The notes below the pieces were generated by a model that was not told the DNA's origin, searched no databases, and saw only the letters and a program-made list of their open reading frames with translations. Shown piece by piece: positions 17,397 through 30,056 of a stretch of DNA of 36,276 bases. Position 1 is the stretch's first letter, and the number at the start of each line of letters is the position of its first letter. Made by a program: the position numbers and the translations under genes. This DNA comes from Mycobacterium sp. (GTDB lineage Bacteria > Actinomycetota > Actinomycetes > Mycobacteriales > Mycobacteriaceae), in NCBI GenBank assembly GCA_018401645.1, contig JAGYKK010000027.1, positions 1-36,276 of the forward strand. The letters run 5' to 3'.

Positions 17397-18190
17397 TCAA
17401 CCACCGACCGGTTCGGTGTACTCGACCAGATAGCCACTGATGAGGCCGGCGCCGTTGAGCGGCAGATCGTTCAGAAGCCCCGACTGCCCCAGGGCCCATT
17501 GGTCGAGCCCCAGTCCTCATTGCCGGCGTTGTCGGGCTGGTTGACATTCCACCGCGCGTAGTTGAACGGCTCCGTGGCGAAGCCACCGTCGGCAGGTCCG
17601 CCCTGCCGGGGCAATTCGGCCTCGAGGCCGTCACCCACCGCCATTCACCCTCGACTGCCGAAGCCGAGGCTCGATCCCACGAAGGTGTCGCCCGCGGCAC
17701 TGCGGACTCGATGAACTCGTTCTCGACGGATGTCGTGATGTTCGTCAAGTAACCCGTTGCGCCGTTGAGCGTCCTAGTCTTGGCCGCAGCCCGTGCGGTG
17801 TTCCAGTTGACATTCCGGAAGGGCACGTACTCGTAGTAGCTGTTGGTCAGCGGGTTGTAGTAGGTGTCCGGCTTATTGATCGACGAGGTGACCTCGAAGT
17901 CGAACGCGCCCTCCGCTTCACCGGTGGAGACCTCCATCGTGGCGAGGGCGGCGTTGACGGCCGCCTTCGTCCCGGTGAAGTTGAGACCCTCCTTGTCGCC
18001 GGTGAAGTCGAACCCGAAACTCGGTGTCAACCCCGCGTAGCTGCCGAACTTGAAGATTTGTTGCCGTCCGGTGCGTTCGGAATGGAGACCGAGACCAGCA
18101 GCACGTCCGAGTCGGTGAAGTCGGTGATCGACAGGATTCGTCCGGCCGGCTGATTGGCGCTGTTCGGCGCGAACAGGAAGCGGTATTGTT
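17397..18190 (-). other. Non-repetitive island: cadherin-like beta module plus C-type-lectin-like domain
   Basis: The island reads, across several frames, RFLFAPNSANQPAGRILSI and DSDVLLVSVSIPNAPDGN (about 18180-18065), FGFDFTGDKEGLNF and AAVNAALATMEVSTGEA (about 18020-17920), then SYYEYVPFRNVNWNTARAAA, GYLTNITTSVENEFI, SASAVEGEWRWVTG, FNYARWNVNQPDNAGNEDW and NDLPLNGAGLISGYLVEYTE (17850-17400). This is the bacterial C-type-lectin-like fold signature: the tyrosine-rich entry, a WRWVTG core, a QPD-type loop (codons at 17531-17539) and the closing WNDL/GYLVEY strands. Frame changes occur near 18065, 17690, 17620 and 17470. A TGA follows the domain at 17397-17399 in its own frame, but a shifted frame continues into repeats. 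Confidence 0.75.
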
Positions 18191-21100
18191 TCCACCTGTT
18201 CCGCCGGTGCCGCCCCGGCCACCGGTTCCGCGGCACCCGGTCGCGGCGTTTCCACCGGCTCGCTGGTGCCGCCGTTACCGCCGACACCCACCGGGCCACC
18301 GGCACCGCCAGCCCCGGCGTCGCCACCGAGACCGCCGTTGCCGCCGGAGGCGCTTTTCCGCCCTGGAGACCGAGTCGCCGTTGCCGCCGGCCCGCCGTTG
18401 CCGCCGAGCCGGCGGTTGCCGCCGGCCGCAAAGCGCCACCAGCCATTGGTGCCAGACGCGCCACCGCCGTTACGCCGGCACCGCCCTCGCCAGCGGCGCG
18501 CGCCGTCTGCACCGGCACCGCCGGTTCCGCCTGTCGCGCTGCCTCACCGGCGCCGGCGTCAGAGCCGGCACCGCCGGTTCACACGCCTCCGCCACCGACA
18601 CCGCCCGCTCCGCCACGGCGCCGCCGGCTGCCGTTTACCGGTGCCGCGGTGGCATCACCGCCGACTTTTCGCCGCGCCGCGGCACCGCCATTTGCCACTG
18701 CCGTCGCCGCCGTTGGCCTCGATTCCGGGGGCACCGTTCGGACCGGTGAATCCGGCCCGCGCGCGCCGGCCCCGCCGTTGCCGCCGGTGGCCGGTGGTCG
18801 TCCCGCCGGTGCCCGCCGGCCCCGCCGTCACCGCGGGCAGGCCGACCTCGGTGGAGGCAGTCCGTTGCCGCCAATTTTGCCGCCGTTGCCGCCGTTTCGT
18901 TGGCCCGAGGCCGTCGGCGGCCCAGTGCCACCATCGCCACCGAGACCACCGACACCCGCGGCTCCGCTGTTGCCGCCGTTGCCGCCGTTGCCGGCGGTCG
19001 TATCGAAGTCGGCGCCGTTTGCGCCATTGCCGCGGCGCCGGCGTTGCCGCCAGTCCCGCCGTCACCGGCGGTGCGCTGTTACCGCTGGGATCACTGGCGA
19101 CACCGGTGCGCCGCCGGCACCACCGGTAACCGGCCCCGCCCACTACCGTTGTGCCGTTGACGCCTTCGCCCGCAGAGTGTACCCATTCCCGCCGGTTGCC
19201 GCCGTAGCCGCCGATCCCACCGGTGCCGCGCCGTCACCGGCGGTGCCTGTGGTCGCATTGCCGCCACTGCCTCCGGTACCGCCGACGCCACCCTGGGCCG
19301 CCAAGGATTGCCCGTTGGAGGTGCCGAGGGCGCAAGCCCGGCACCGGGACGCGCGCGGGCGCGTTACACCACCGTCTCCGGCGACGCACGCCGGTCACAC
19401 GCCCTCGTCTGCCACTTCTGCAAGCACCGCCCGCGCGGGCGATGCCACTGGGATTGCCCTGGGTTCCCGGCCTTGCCGCCGTCGCCGCAGTTACCGCCGT
19501 CACCGAAGGCTCCGTCGGCACCGGGTTACCACCGATACCGCCCGGCCCTCCAGTCCGCGTCACGCCACCGTCCGCCGCCGTCGGCACCGGCCCCGGCTGA
19601 CGGTGGACGAGAAGGATCCATATCGGCGCCATTGCCACCATTCCCGCCATCCGGCACGCCGCTGCCGAAACGCACGGCACCGCCGAAATCGCCCTGGGCC
19701 AGTGATCCCGCTGCGCCACCGGCAGCTGCTGCCGCCGTCGCCTGTGCCTCCGTCGCCGCCGGTGCCACCGGGGCGCCGCCAGCCTGCGCCCGCGCTCGAG
19801 GTGGCAGACGTCGGGCCGGTGACGGCGTCCGCGCCCGGCCACTCGATTCCACCGTTTGGTGCCGAGTCCGCCGCTGCCGCCCTTCACCGCCTGCACCGCC
19901 ATCACCGTCGACTCCGGCACTGCCTGCGGCGGCGATGCCGGCTTTGCGCCGCCTGCCACCACGCCGCCGTTACACCGGCGTTGCCGCCGCCGCCGCCATC
20001 CTGTCCCGGCGGCGCCGGCCTGGTGGCCCCATCGAACCCGCGACACCGTCACCGCCGTTGCCGCCGGCACCGCCGACGCCGCCGCTGCCGCCACTGCCCG
20101 CGTTTCCGGAGACGGAACCGCATCGCCACCCGCGCCGCCGGCACCGCCGACACCGCCAGCCAGCCCGTCATCACCGAAATCACCGGGGCTCACTCCGTTG
20201 GCGCCGCTCGCGCCGGCGCGCCAGCACCGCCACGACGCCGCCGTTGCCCGCCGTTGCCGACCCGCGCCGGCGTTCCCGCCGTCACCGCCGTCACCACCAG
20301 CCCCGGCGACCAGTGCGGTGAAGCCCGCCCCGCCGTCGCCGCCATTGCCGCCGGAGAGTCACCTCGGTGCCGTCCAAGCCGGTGGTTCCGGGTGTGGCTC
20401 CGGTTCCGCCGGTCCCGCCGGTCCCGGCTGCACTGCCGGTTCGCCGCCGCTCCCGCCGTCTCCGCCAGCCGGTGTGGTGGTGTCGCCGTCCGGCGCCATC
20501 ACCACCGTCACCAGGTGTGCCGGCATCGCCGCCGTTGCCGCCATTACCCGCCGTCACCGTCGGTTGCCGGCGTTGCCCACGGTGGCCGTTCCTGCTATTG
20601 CCGCCGTTGCCGCCGTTACCGCCGCTGCCGGCGTCCCCGCCGCTGCCGCCGGCTTCCCCGTCGGCCCCGGCGCTGGTCCGTCGCTGCCGGTGACGCCGTT
20701 GCCGCCGTTGCCGCCGTTGCCGCCGTTGCCGCCGTCACCACCGTTGCCGGCATTGCCCGACGGTGCCGCCGGAGCCGCCGGCCCCCGCCGTTGCCGCCGG
20801 ACCCGCCGCCCACGCCGTTGGTGCCGTCATCGCCGGGGTCCGTTGCCGTCAGTACCGTTGGCGCCGCTAGTGCCGTCACCGCCGGCCGCCGTCACCGCCG
20901 TTGCCGACCGCGCCGCCGTTACCGCCGGCCCCGCCGTTGCCGCCGATGGCCCCACGGCGGTCAGCGCGCTGAACCCGTCGCCGCCGTTGCCACCGTCGCC
21001 GCGGTGGTGGCGGGCTGGCCGTCGGTGCCATTGGTTGCCCGCGGTGCCACCGGTGCCTCCGGTGCCGGCGGCTGCACCATTACCGCACCGGTGCCGACGA

Positions 21101-24100
21101 CGCTGCCGGGATCGCCGCCGTTGCCGCCGATCCGGCGCCTGCATCGGGCAGCGCGGCGCTGCCGTTGCACCGCCGTTACCGCCGTCACCGCCGGCCCCGG
21201 CGTTGCCGGTCCGCCGTTGCCGCCGTCGCCGTTGGTGCCGTTGGTTGGCATTGCCGCCGGCCCCCGCCGATACCGGCCGCGCCGCCGTTACCGCCGGCTT
21301 CGCCGTCACCGCCTGCGCCCTGGGCGGCCACCGTGTCGGTCGCGTCACCCCCAGTTGTACTGCTACCGCCGGCGCCAGTCGCCGCCGTCGCCGCCGACTC
21401 CGCCGTCACCACCGTTGCCGGGGTCGTCCCGCCAGCGCCCCGGCGCCGCCGTTGCCGCCGGCTCCGCCGTCGGGGGCGTTGGAGATGGCAACCGGTCCAA
21501 TCAGCCCGTGGGCGTCATTGCCGGTAGCCAGGTCAACGTCATGTTCTTACGTCGTCGGAGCGGACTTTCCGTAGAACGTGTAGCCCTGCAGTATAACGAA
21601 AGTGCAGGCGTGATCACCGTTCCCGTCAATCCGGTGTCGGGGACTGACCGTCCAGCAACGGTAGACATCGGTGAAGACACCGGCGCAGTGTCCAGCACCG
21701 TCAGCGTCATTGAGTTGATCGTCGCCGTCTCCGTCAGGAAGCGTCAGGCCAGCCACCCCAGTCCCGCATTAGTGATAGGTGTAAAGCAGGGTTGCCAGAC
21801 CGGTTGCGGTACTTCCGGAAGTCAGACCCACCTCCCAGGCGTCGTGCGATGCGGGCGGCGTCGGAGGCGGTGGCAATGGTGACCGGCGCTGGCCGGCTAA
21901 CGTCACCGACGCTGTCACCGGTGAGGCTGGAACCGCCGCCACTGCTGGGTGCCCTGATCCCAACCGACCAGCATCGGGACGTTAACGCCTCCCAGCCACC
22001 CGCTGGGATCGACCGCACCGGCACGGTGATCGGGAAGAACGCCGCGCCGGCGTTGTTCAGCTCCCTGGGCAGAGAGCCGGTCGGTATGCCCCATCCGAAA
22101 CGTCGCCGCCGACCGTTGGTGCCGTCACCACCGGCCCCGCCGTTGCCGCCGTTGCCGACCGCGCCACCGTCACCGCCAGCGCCGCCGTCGCCGCCTGCCG
22201 CACCGGCCGCCAAGGGAGTAAACCCGACACCACCATCGCCGCCGTCGCCGCCGGGTCACTCCTATACCTGGGTCCCCGTCATCCCGGGTGACGCCGGTAC
22301 ACCACCGCTGCCGCCCGCTCGGCGGCTCCGGGATCTCCACCTGTGGCGCCATCACCGCCCGCGAGAGTGGTCCGCGTCACCGTTCGCGCCAGAGCCCCGT
22401 CGCCCGGGGTGCCCGCATCGCCGCCGTTACCGCCGTTGCCGCCGACGCCCTCGAGGTCCAGCGGCACCCGCAGTGGCCGTGCCGGCACGCCGCCATTGCC
22501 ACCGGCACCACCGGCACCGGCGTTGCCGCCACTGCCGCCGGCCTGACCGTCGGCTCCGGCGCGGCGCCAGTCGGCTCCGGCCACGCCGTTGCCGCCGTCA
22601 CCACCGTCACTGCCAGCTCCGCCGGCCCCGCCGCTGCCAGCGTTGCCTGCGGTTGATCCGCCGTACCACCAACGCGACCGCCCACGCCGCCGGGACGACC
22701 GTCGGTGCCCGACTCACCAGACTCACGCCGTTGGCGCCGCTCGCTCCGCCTTTCCGTTGCCACCTGCACCGCCGTCGCCGCCGTTGCCGACCGCGCCGCC
22801 GTTGCCGCCCACGCCGCCGTTGCCGCCTGCCACCCCTGCGGCCACGGCGTTGGGCATCCCCGCCGTTGCCGCCATTGCCGCCGGAGGTCGGTACCGACCG
22901 TTTCCGCCCGGGTGAGGCCAGCGCCGCCGATACCGGCGGGCGATCACCGCCATTGCCGCCACTGCCACCGGCCAGAGGTCGCGGCGTTTGCCGTTCGCGC
23001 CGTTCCGCCGTTACCCCCGGCACCGGAATTGCCGCCGTCACCGGCTGTTACCACCCACGGAATCACCGCCACGGCACCGCCAGCGCCGCCGTTGCCGCCG
23101 TCGGTGCCGTCTTGGGCGGTCCCGGCTTCACCGTTGTAACCGTCACCGGCATCACCACCGGCACCACCGTTGCGGCCCGTGCCTGCGCCCGTGGCATTGC
23201 CACCGATACCACCGGCACCACCATCCCCGCCGACGAACGACGCTGTCACCGAGTTCAGGCCGGCGCCGCCAGCGTCGCCACCATCAGCACCGGTGCCGTC
23301 GCCGCCAGCCCCACCACCGTTCCCGGCACCTGCCGCACCGCCGGCACCCACGGCACCGGCATTACCACCGTTACCGCCCTTTACCGCCGTCGGAGTTGAC
23401 ACCGGTTGCACCCGCAGCGCCGTTACCGCCGGTACCGCGGCGCCAACGTTGCCACCGTCGCCACCATCTCAAGTCCGCACTGGGCCGTCAGGCCACCGGT
23501 TCCACCAGTGCCACCGACACCGCCACTGCCACCAGCGCCACCGGTGCCACCGGTGCCCACCGTCACCGCCGTTGCCGCCATTGGTTCCGGCCGCGCCCGC
23601 GATCGCACCGTTGGCGCCCGCGAAGCCCGGTGCCACCATTGCCACCACTGCCGGCGTTTGCCACCGAGATACCGTCGCCACCGTCGCCGTTCGCTCCCGC
23701 CGCGGCACCATTTCCCGCCCGAAACGCCAGCATTTCCGCCGAGCGCCGCCGGTGCCGCAGCACCAGCGTTACCACCGCCCACCAACCTTGCCATCGATGC
23801 TGGGCGGTGCCGGTTGGCACCGGCCACACCACGCCACCACCATCGCCACCGGTACCGCGTCACCACCGGCACCACCACGTTACCACCGTTGGCGTTCCGC
23901 ACCGGCGGTTCCGCCGATACCGCCCGCAGCGCCACCAGTGCCACCGGCACCGGCAGCACCACCGGCGCCACCATTGCCGCCATTGCTGCCGTTCTCGCCG
24001 GTTGCCTGCCGCACCAGTTGTATCGGAACCGCCGTCGGCACCATTACCATTCGTACCACCGAGACCACCGGCTCCGCCGTCCACCATCGATGCCGTCCGC

Positions 24101-27100
24101 GGCACTGCCCACACCGGCACCCGCGGCGCACCGCCACCAGCACCACCGACGCCACCCTGCTCCACCCGCCCACCGAAACACCATCGCTACCCGGTCGACG
24201 GATCGGTGCCCGCAGTACCGGCTGGCCGTCGCCGCCGCTGCCACCGGCACCCGCGTTGCCGCCGGTCCCGCCGTTACCGCCGGCCGCGTCCGCACCAGCC
24301 GAACCGCCCGTGCCCCGGTTCCGACCGCGCCACCATCACCGCCTGCACCACCGGTGCCGCCGAGCGCCACCGGCGCCACCGTCACACCTGCCAGCCTGGC
24401 CGTCGGGTCCCGACGCCGCCGTCAGAGCCGACTCCACCAGCGCCGCCATCGCCGGCGTTGCCATAACACCTCCGGCGCCCGCCCGCTGCCGTTGTGCCTG
24501 CAGCCGCGAAGGCCGGCGCTACGGGAGCCGGCGCTGCCTGCCCCCGCCGACGCCACCGGCACCAGCGCTGCCGCCATTGCCACCGGCCTGGCCGGGCGTA
24601 CTCGAATCGGTGCCCGCCGAACCTGCGGCACCGGTACCACCATCACCGCCTGCTCCGGCCGCGCCACCGGTGCCCGCCGTCACCGCCAGCCACATCTCCG
24701 CGGCCGGGCCGCCGGTCCCACCGGTTCCCACGGCGCCGCCGGCACCGCCGACACCACCGTTACCACCGAAGGCGCGGTTCGCCATTGCCTGGAATTCTCC
24801 TGGCTACCCGCGAGGACCCCGCTAGCACCATCCCAGCCGCACCACCAACACCGCCAGTGCCACCGCTACCGGCCGCACCGCCCGCGCCACCGCTGCCGTT
24901 GACACCGTCGGCTTTACGCAGCCGAACCGCCACCGCCACCGGCGTTACCGCCCACACCACCCGTACCACCGCTGCCGGCGTTACCGCCCACACCGCCGTC
25001 CTGGCCCGGGAGGTGATAAAGACGGATCGGTACCCAGTCACCATCAGCACCGTTTCCACCATCAGCGCCGATGCCTGCCGCGCCACCGGTGCCGCCGTTT
25101 CCGCCGGTACCGCGTCGTTACCAGCCTGAGCACCCGCGCCGCCCGCGGCACCGCCATTGCCGCCCGCGCCCCACCGGAGCCACCAATGCCGCCGTCACCG
25201 CTATTTGCCGCCGGCCGTTACCCACATCCCCGGGATTGGTGCCCGTCAGCACCGATCAGGCCGTAAAACGCCGATACCGCCGGTCGCGCCGTTACCACCG
25301 GCCCCGGCACTACCACCATTGGCATCGCGCCGTTCGATGCCGGTGGACACGCCACGCCAGCTGCGCCACCTGCGCCACCGTTGCCGCCCGCGGCACCGCG
25401 CCACCGCGCCACCTGCCGCTGCCGTCCGGGCTACCCACGATGCCGTCGGCCCCGTCGATACCGCTGCCGCCGCTACCACCACCACCATCGCCACCCAGTC
25501 CGCCGTCGCCGGCGTGCCCCGGGTCGCCACACCACCGGCGCCACCGGCGCCACCATCACCGGCAGCCGTGCCATGGTCAAACCGCCGCGGCACAGGCCGT
25601 CGCCACCGATACCACCGGCGCCACCGTTGCCGGCGGTACCCGTCGTCGCGTCGCCACCGATACCGCCGGCGCCACGTTGCCGCCGACCAGACCGGCGACC
25701 GTCGAGGTCAAGCCGTCACCACCGGCACCGCCGTTACCGCCATTGACAGCCGAGCCGTCCCGTTGCCCGGGCCCTGCCCAGGCCTGGCCGGCTCCGGCGC
25801 CGGAACCTCCGCACCGCCAGCCGTACCGTCCGGGATTCTGCTGTGCCATCAACACCCGCCCACCATCCGCCGCCGCACCAGCGCGCATTTACCGCCATTA
25901 CCGCCGGAACCGGTGCCGGAACTGCCGCCGTTGCCACCGGTACCGCCGTACCACCATCACCACCCGGGCCGTCAGTCGCATTCCCGCCACGACCCCGGCG
26001 TTACCACCAGCACCACCGTCACCACCGGCACCGTCTACGCGTCACCACCGAAACCACCGGCACCGCCCAGGCCACCATTGCCACCAGTGAACGCGTCACC
26101 GCCGTCACCGCCGGCACCGCCTTACCGGCGTTGGCGCACCGGTTACGGGTAGCCATTGCCACCACGCCGCCAGCACCGGCATTGGCGGGTGCCCGTCCCA
26201 GCGCCATGCTGCCCGGGGTCGCCCCGGTCCCGCCGAAGCCCGCTTGCACTATCTCGCCGCGACCGCCGCGCCGCCGTCCGGGGTCGCGGCGTCGACGCGA
26301 CACCATCGGTGCCGTTACCGCCAACACCACCCCGCACCGGCGTTGCCACCGGTGCCCGCCGTGCCATCACCCCCATCAGCCCAGCCGAACCGATTGTTGC
26401 CGCCCGCAGCACCACCGCCACCACCGACACCGGCGTTGCCGCCCGTCACCACCGTCACCGCCGGCACTGCCAGCGCCAGCCGTCCGCACCGGCCCCCGAC
26501 ACGATTCCGGGCCAGCGATACCGTTACCGCCGTCACCGGCCTTACCGGCATTGCCGCCCCTATAAACCACCGGCACCCCCATCGCCGTCGACCCCGGCCT
26601 TTGACCAGTCAGGCCGCCGCCACCCAGGTACCACCAGCGCCACCGGTGCCACCGTCACCGGCACTGCCGCCGTCACCACCGGACTGCCCGTCCAACACCC
26701 ACGACGGTGCTCGGCGTCCAGAGCCGCCCGAACCACCATTGCCACCGGCACCGGCCACCACCGTCGCCGCCCGCGCCGCCGGCCGCGTCGGCACCGGCTG
26801 TCCCAGTCGCGCCACCGCCGCACTGGCGCCACCGGTGCCGCCGGCGCCACCAGCGCCACCGTCGCCACCGTGCTGCCGTTCTGACCAGGAATACGCCGGC
26901 TTTGTTGCCATTAGCGCCACTGAAGCCGATACCACCGGCACCCGCCGTCCGCACCGGTCCCGGCGGCGCGGCACCGCCATCACCGTCAAGACCATCGGTA
27001 CCTGTGGTCGCCACGCCGAGCGCCGCGCCACCCCGCGCCGCCGACGCCGCCGTTGCCGCTGCCGCCGTCGGTGCCCGCGGTGCCGTCGACGCGCCCGAAG

Positions 27101-28990
27101 CTGCCGTCCGGTGCCCCTGGGCGCCGGTTCCGCCGTTGCCGCCGACCCCGGCCGCGCCACCAGCCGCCCGCACCAGCGGTGCCCGGGGTCCGCCGCGCCA
27201 CCGGCACCGCACTTCGCCACCGGCGCCACCGTCCGGTGCCGTCCAGACCCGACGGGGCTGCCGCGGTAAAAGCCATCACCACCGGCGCCCGCCGGCGCCA
27301 CGCCCGTAACCGGCCACACCTGGGGTCGTGTCGCGCCGCCGGAACCACCCTTACCGCCCGCGCCACCGGCCACCCCCGGCGCGCCGATGCTTTTTACCCG
27401 CTCGCCGGCCCCGCCGTTACCGCCGTTACCGGCACCGGCCGCAGTACCACCGCTGCCCGGGGTGCCGTTGTGGGACTGGCAACCGCCGGCCACCGCCGGC
27501 GGCATGTCGGCCGTCCCGCCCGGTGCCGACCGAACCGGCGTTGCCACCGTTACCGCCGGCTTGGCCCGCATCGCCGGGGTTCTCCCACCCGCACCCGCGG
27601 CGCCGTCACCGCCGTTACCGCCGGCCGCCGATCCCCGCCGTTGCCACCATTGCGCCGCGGCCAGGATCCGAACCCTCATTACCGCCATTGCCGCCGGCGC
27701 CGCCATCGGTGCCCGACTCACCGGGCGCCTTGCCGTCGACGCCATCACACCAACACCGCCACCACCGTTACCGCCGTTACCGCCGTTGCCGATAAGCGAC
27801 AACAAGCCGGTCGAACCACCATGGCCACCGTTGCCGCCGGGCCCACTGGTGCCGCGCGGCATCCCCGCCGTCACCGCCACCGCCGAGCGCAAACCGCCAC
27901 GGCCACCTTCACCGCCGTTGCCACCGGTAGCGCCATCGCCACCATCACCAGCGTCACCGCCAGGACCCCACACCGTCAAAAGCCCGCATCCCCCTGCACC
28001 ACCATTACCGCCGGTACCGGTACCGCCATCACCGCCGGCACCGCCGTCCGCGCCGAAACCGATCAGCGACGCCACCGCGCTGGACCGCCGTCACCACCAT
28101 TGCCACCGCTGACGCCGCCGTCACCGCCAGCACCGCCATCACGACCGGCGTTAAGCACCGACAACAAACCAGCGCTTCCGCCGGCATAACCGTTGCCACC
28201 ACTGCCGGCCACTCACCGGTCCCGCCCGCACCACCTTGGCCGCCCACCGCGAAGACCGGTCACCGCCGCGCCACCGCCGGCACCACCGTTTGCCACCCGT
28301 GCCGGTACCACCGTTACCGCCGGCACCACCGGCGCCACCGGTACCCCACGGGGCCAGCAATCCCAGAGTTGCCGCCACACCACCACTGCCATGGTGCCGC
28401 GCCGGTTCCGACACCACCGGCACCACCGGCTGCCCTTGCCCCACACAGCGATCGCCCCCGAGGCCCCGCCAGCGCCGCCGACACCACCATTACCGCCACC
28501 GACACCAAGCCACCGGCACCACCGGCACCACCGCGGCCATTCAAGATTCCGGCACGCCCAGCAGCACCCCCGGCACCACCATCACCACCACCGGCATTAC
28601 CCGCACCACCGACACCACCAGCACCACCAGTGCCGAGCAACGACAAAAAGCCCGTGTTCCCACCAGCACCACCGGCACCACCAGCAACACCAACCGCGGT
28701 CGCTACCGCACCCGCACCACCATTGCCGCCATTACCCAGGAACAACCCACCCCGACCACCAGCACCACCAGCACCCTCAGCGATCCCGGCCACCCCGGCA
28801 CCACCGGCGCCGCCGTTACCAAACCAACCCGCCGCACCGCCATTACCGCCGTTACAACCACTGCCAGCATTGCCGATTAAACCGGCGTTACCGCCATTGC
28901 ACGCCGTACCGCCGGTGCACGACGACGCCGTGTACGAGTAACCGTTACCCAGCAGGATGCCCGCGTTCGGGTTCGCCGCCGTGCCATTAC
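18190..28990 (-). repeat. PGRS-like Gly-Gly-X coding repeat tract
   Basis: About 10.8 kb of imperfect GGN-GGN triplet repeats on the minus strand (CCGCCG, TTGCCGCC on the plus strand). Recognisable sub-motifs are GGNGGAGG, GGAGGTGG, and in the proximal part LLSLIGNGG, FLSLLGTGG and GLLTVWGPGG, as in PE_PGRS proteins. The C-rich plus strand and G-rich coding strand give an extreme strand bias. Stop codons are almost absent in every frame, which makes long spurious frames on both strands. Confidence 0.9.
21490..22090 (-). other. Second non-repetitive island inside the PGRS tract, unknown
   Basis: Between Gly-rich blocks the minus strand carries about 600 bases of ordinary composition. Readable pieces include GIPTGSLPRELNNAGAAFF with PITVPV, SGWLGGVNVPMLVGWDQGTQ, WEVGLTSGSTATGLATLLY, NSMTLTVLDTAPVSS and GLIGPVAISNAPDG. 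They look like a folded domain of about 180-200 residues, perhaps beta-rich, with at least three frame changes. I do not recognise the family. Confidence 0.5.
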
Positions 28991-30056
28991 CAATGAAGAA
29001 CCGCAAAATGCTGCCCGGCTGCCAACCACCGATCGCGCCGCACCGGGCACCAAGGCCGGTCCGCCAACGCCGAGTCCGCCAGCACTGGCCGCCACCGGAC
29101 CCACCGGCTCGCCGATTTGCTCACCGCCGCCGCCGCCGGGGCCACCGTGCGCACGGACCACCCAACTCCCGGCGCGCCGCCGCCAGCGCCGACCACGCCA
29201 ACGGCACGCCGCCGGACCATCCCCGGTGCCACCGCCACCCAACCACGCCAACACATTCCCGCCGAGCCCACTAACACGGCCAGAAGCCGCCGACGCATCA
29301 CCGGCGCAGGAAGCCACCGGCGGCGCCACCACCTCCACCACCGGAACCGACACCGAATCCGAAGAGTCCCCGATTGCTACCTCCGGTGAATCCGCCACCG
29401 CAACACCAGAATCGGCGACCTCAACCAGACCCGACCGCGCAGGCAGTCGGCACGCGGAATCAGAGCCGACCGCATCCTCAACTCCCGTCCTCAACTCCCG
29501 CTTTTCGCAGAACCCGCACCCGCAGAACCCGAACGCGATGGCCGCGTCACCGACCCCGCACGCACGCGAAGATCCCGCCGAATCACCACCAACAACCGAC
29601 GGGGCCGACGCACCCAACCCAGAACCGACCCACGACCGCGCACCACCGCCGCCAGATCGCTCGCCATGATCATCCGCCGTAGTCCCGCCGCCTGCGGTAT
29701 CGGCAGCACCGGATCCGCCCCGACCCGCACGCCCAGCACCCGCGACGGCGCAGACGACTTCGTCCCCGACGGCGAACCCGCCGAATCCAGAGAACCCGTC
29801 GACCCGACGAACCCGTCACGATGATATAACGCCACCGGCAACTGACGACGCGCCGGGCCACACCCAACGCCACCGCCAACGCACCCACCCGACCCACATA
29901 CCGGGCGTAACCTGACGCAGACACCGACCCCGCCACCGCACGCCGACTGAACTCGATCGAACGCACCCGCCCCGTCAGCGAACGACGCTGACCACGAGCG
30001 GGCTCGGTCGAGTTTGCCTGGGTCGAATTCGACTGGGTGGAATCAGCAGAACGCAT

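Larger units (their letters stand above)
17050..30056 (-). pseudogene. Giant PGRS-like glycine-rich secreted protein with lectin-like domain, many frameshifts
   Basis: Reading starts at an ATG (30056) preceded by GGAAGGA. The N-terminus is a long mycobacterial export signal, ending GYARYVGRVGALAVALGVG. After one frameshift near 29860 comes LPVALYHRDGFVGSTGSL, then a Ser/Val/Asp-rich stretch, the linker PLAWSALAAARRELGG (about 29205-29155), and RFFIGNGTAANPNAG-ILLGNGYSYT leading into GGNGGAAGWFGNGGAGG repeats (from about 28990). There is no PE domain. Gly-Gly-X repeats continue to about 18190, apart from an island at 21490-22090; a lectin-like island follows, and a short last repeat block ends GGSGTGGTV at 17050. 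The Gly-rich phase shifts repeatedly, often within 100-200 bases, so no continuous protein is readable. It could be one gene of about 4300 codons or several; I found no second signal peptide inside. Possible cell-surface protein. Confidence 0.7.

Noticed and set aside
18154..21882. Very long plus-strand open frame (over 1200 codons), Pro/Arg-rich
   Set aside because: It is the opposite strand of the GGN repeats, where stop codons are nearly impossible; it has no ribosome site or domain and its composition is exactly what complementing Gly-rich codons gives.
22988..24825. Other long plus-strand Pro/His/Arg-rich frames across 22-28 kb
   Set aside because: Same cause: antisense and out-of-frame reading of the PGRS repeats.
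17050..28990. Regularly spaced repeats that might suggest a CRISPR array
   Set aside because: The repeats are degenerate codon-level Gly-Gly-X units without fixed repeat length or unique spacers.
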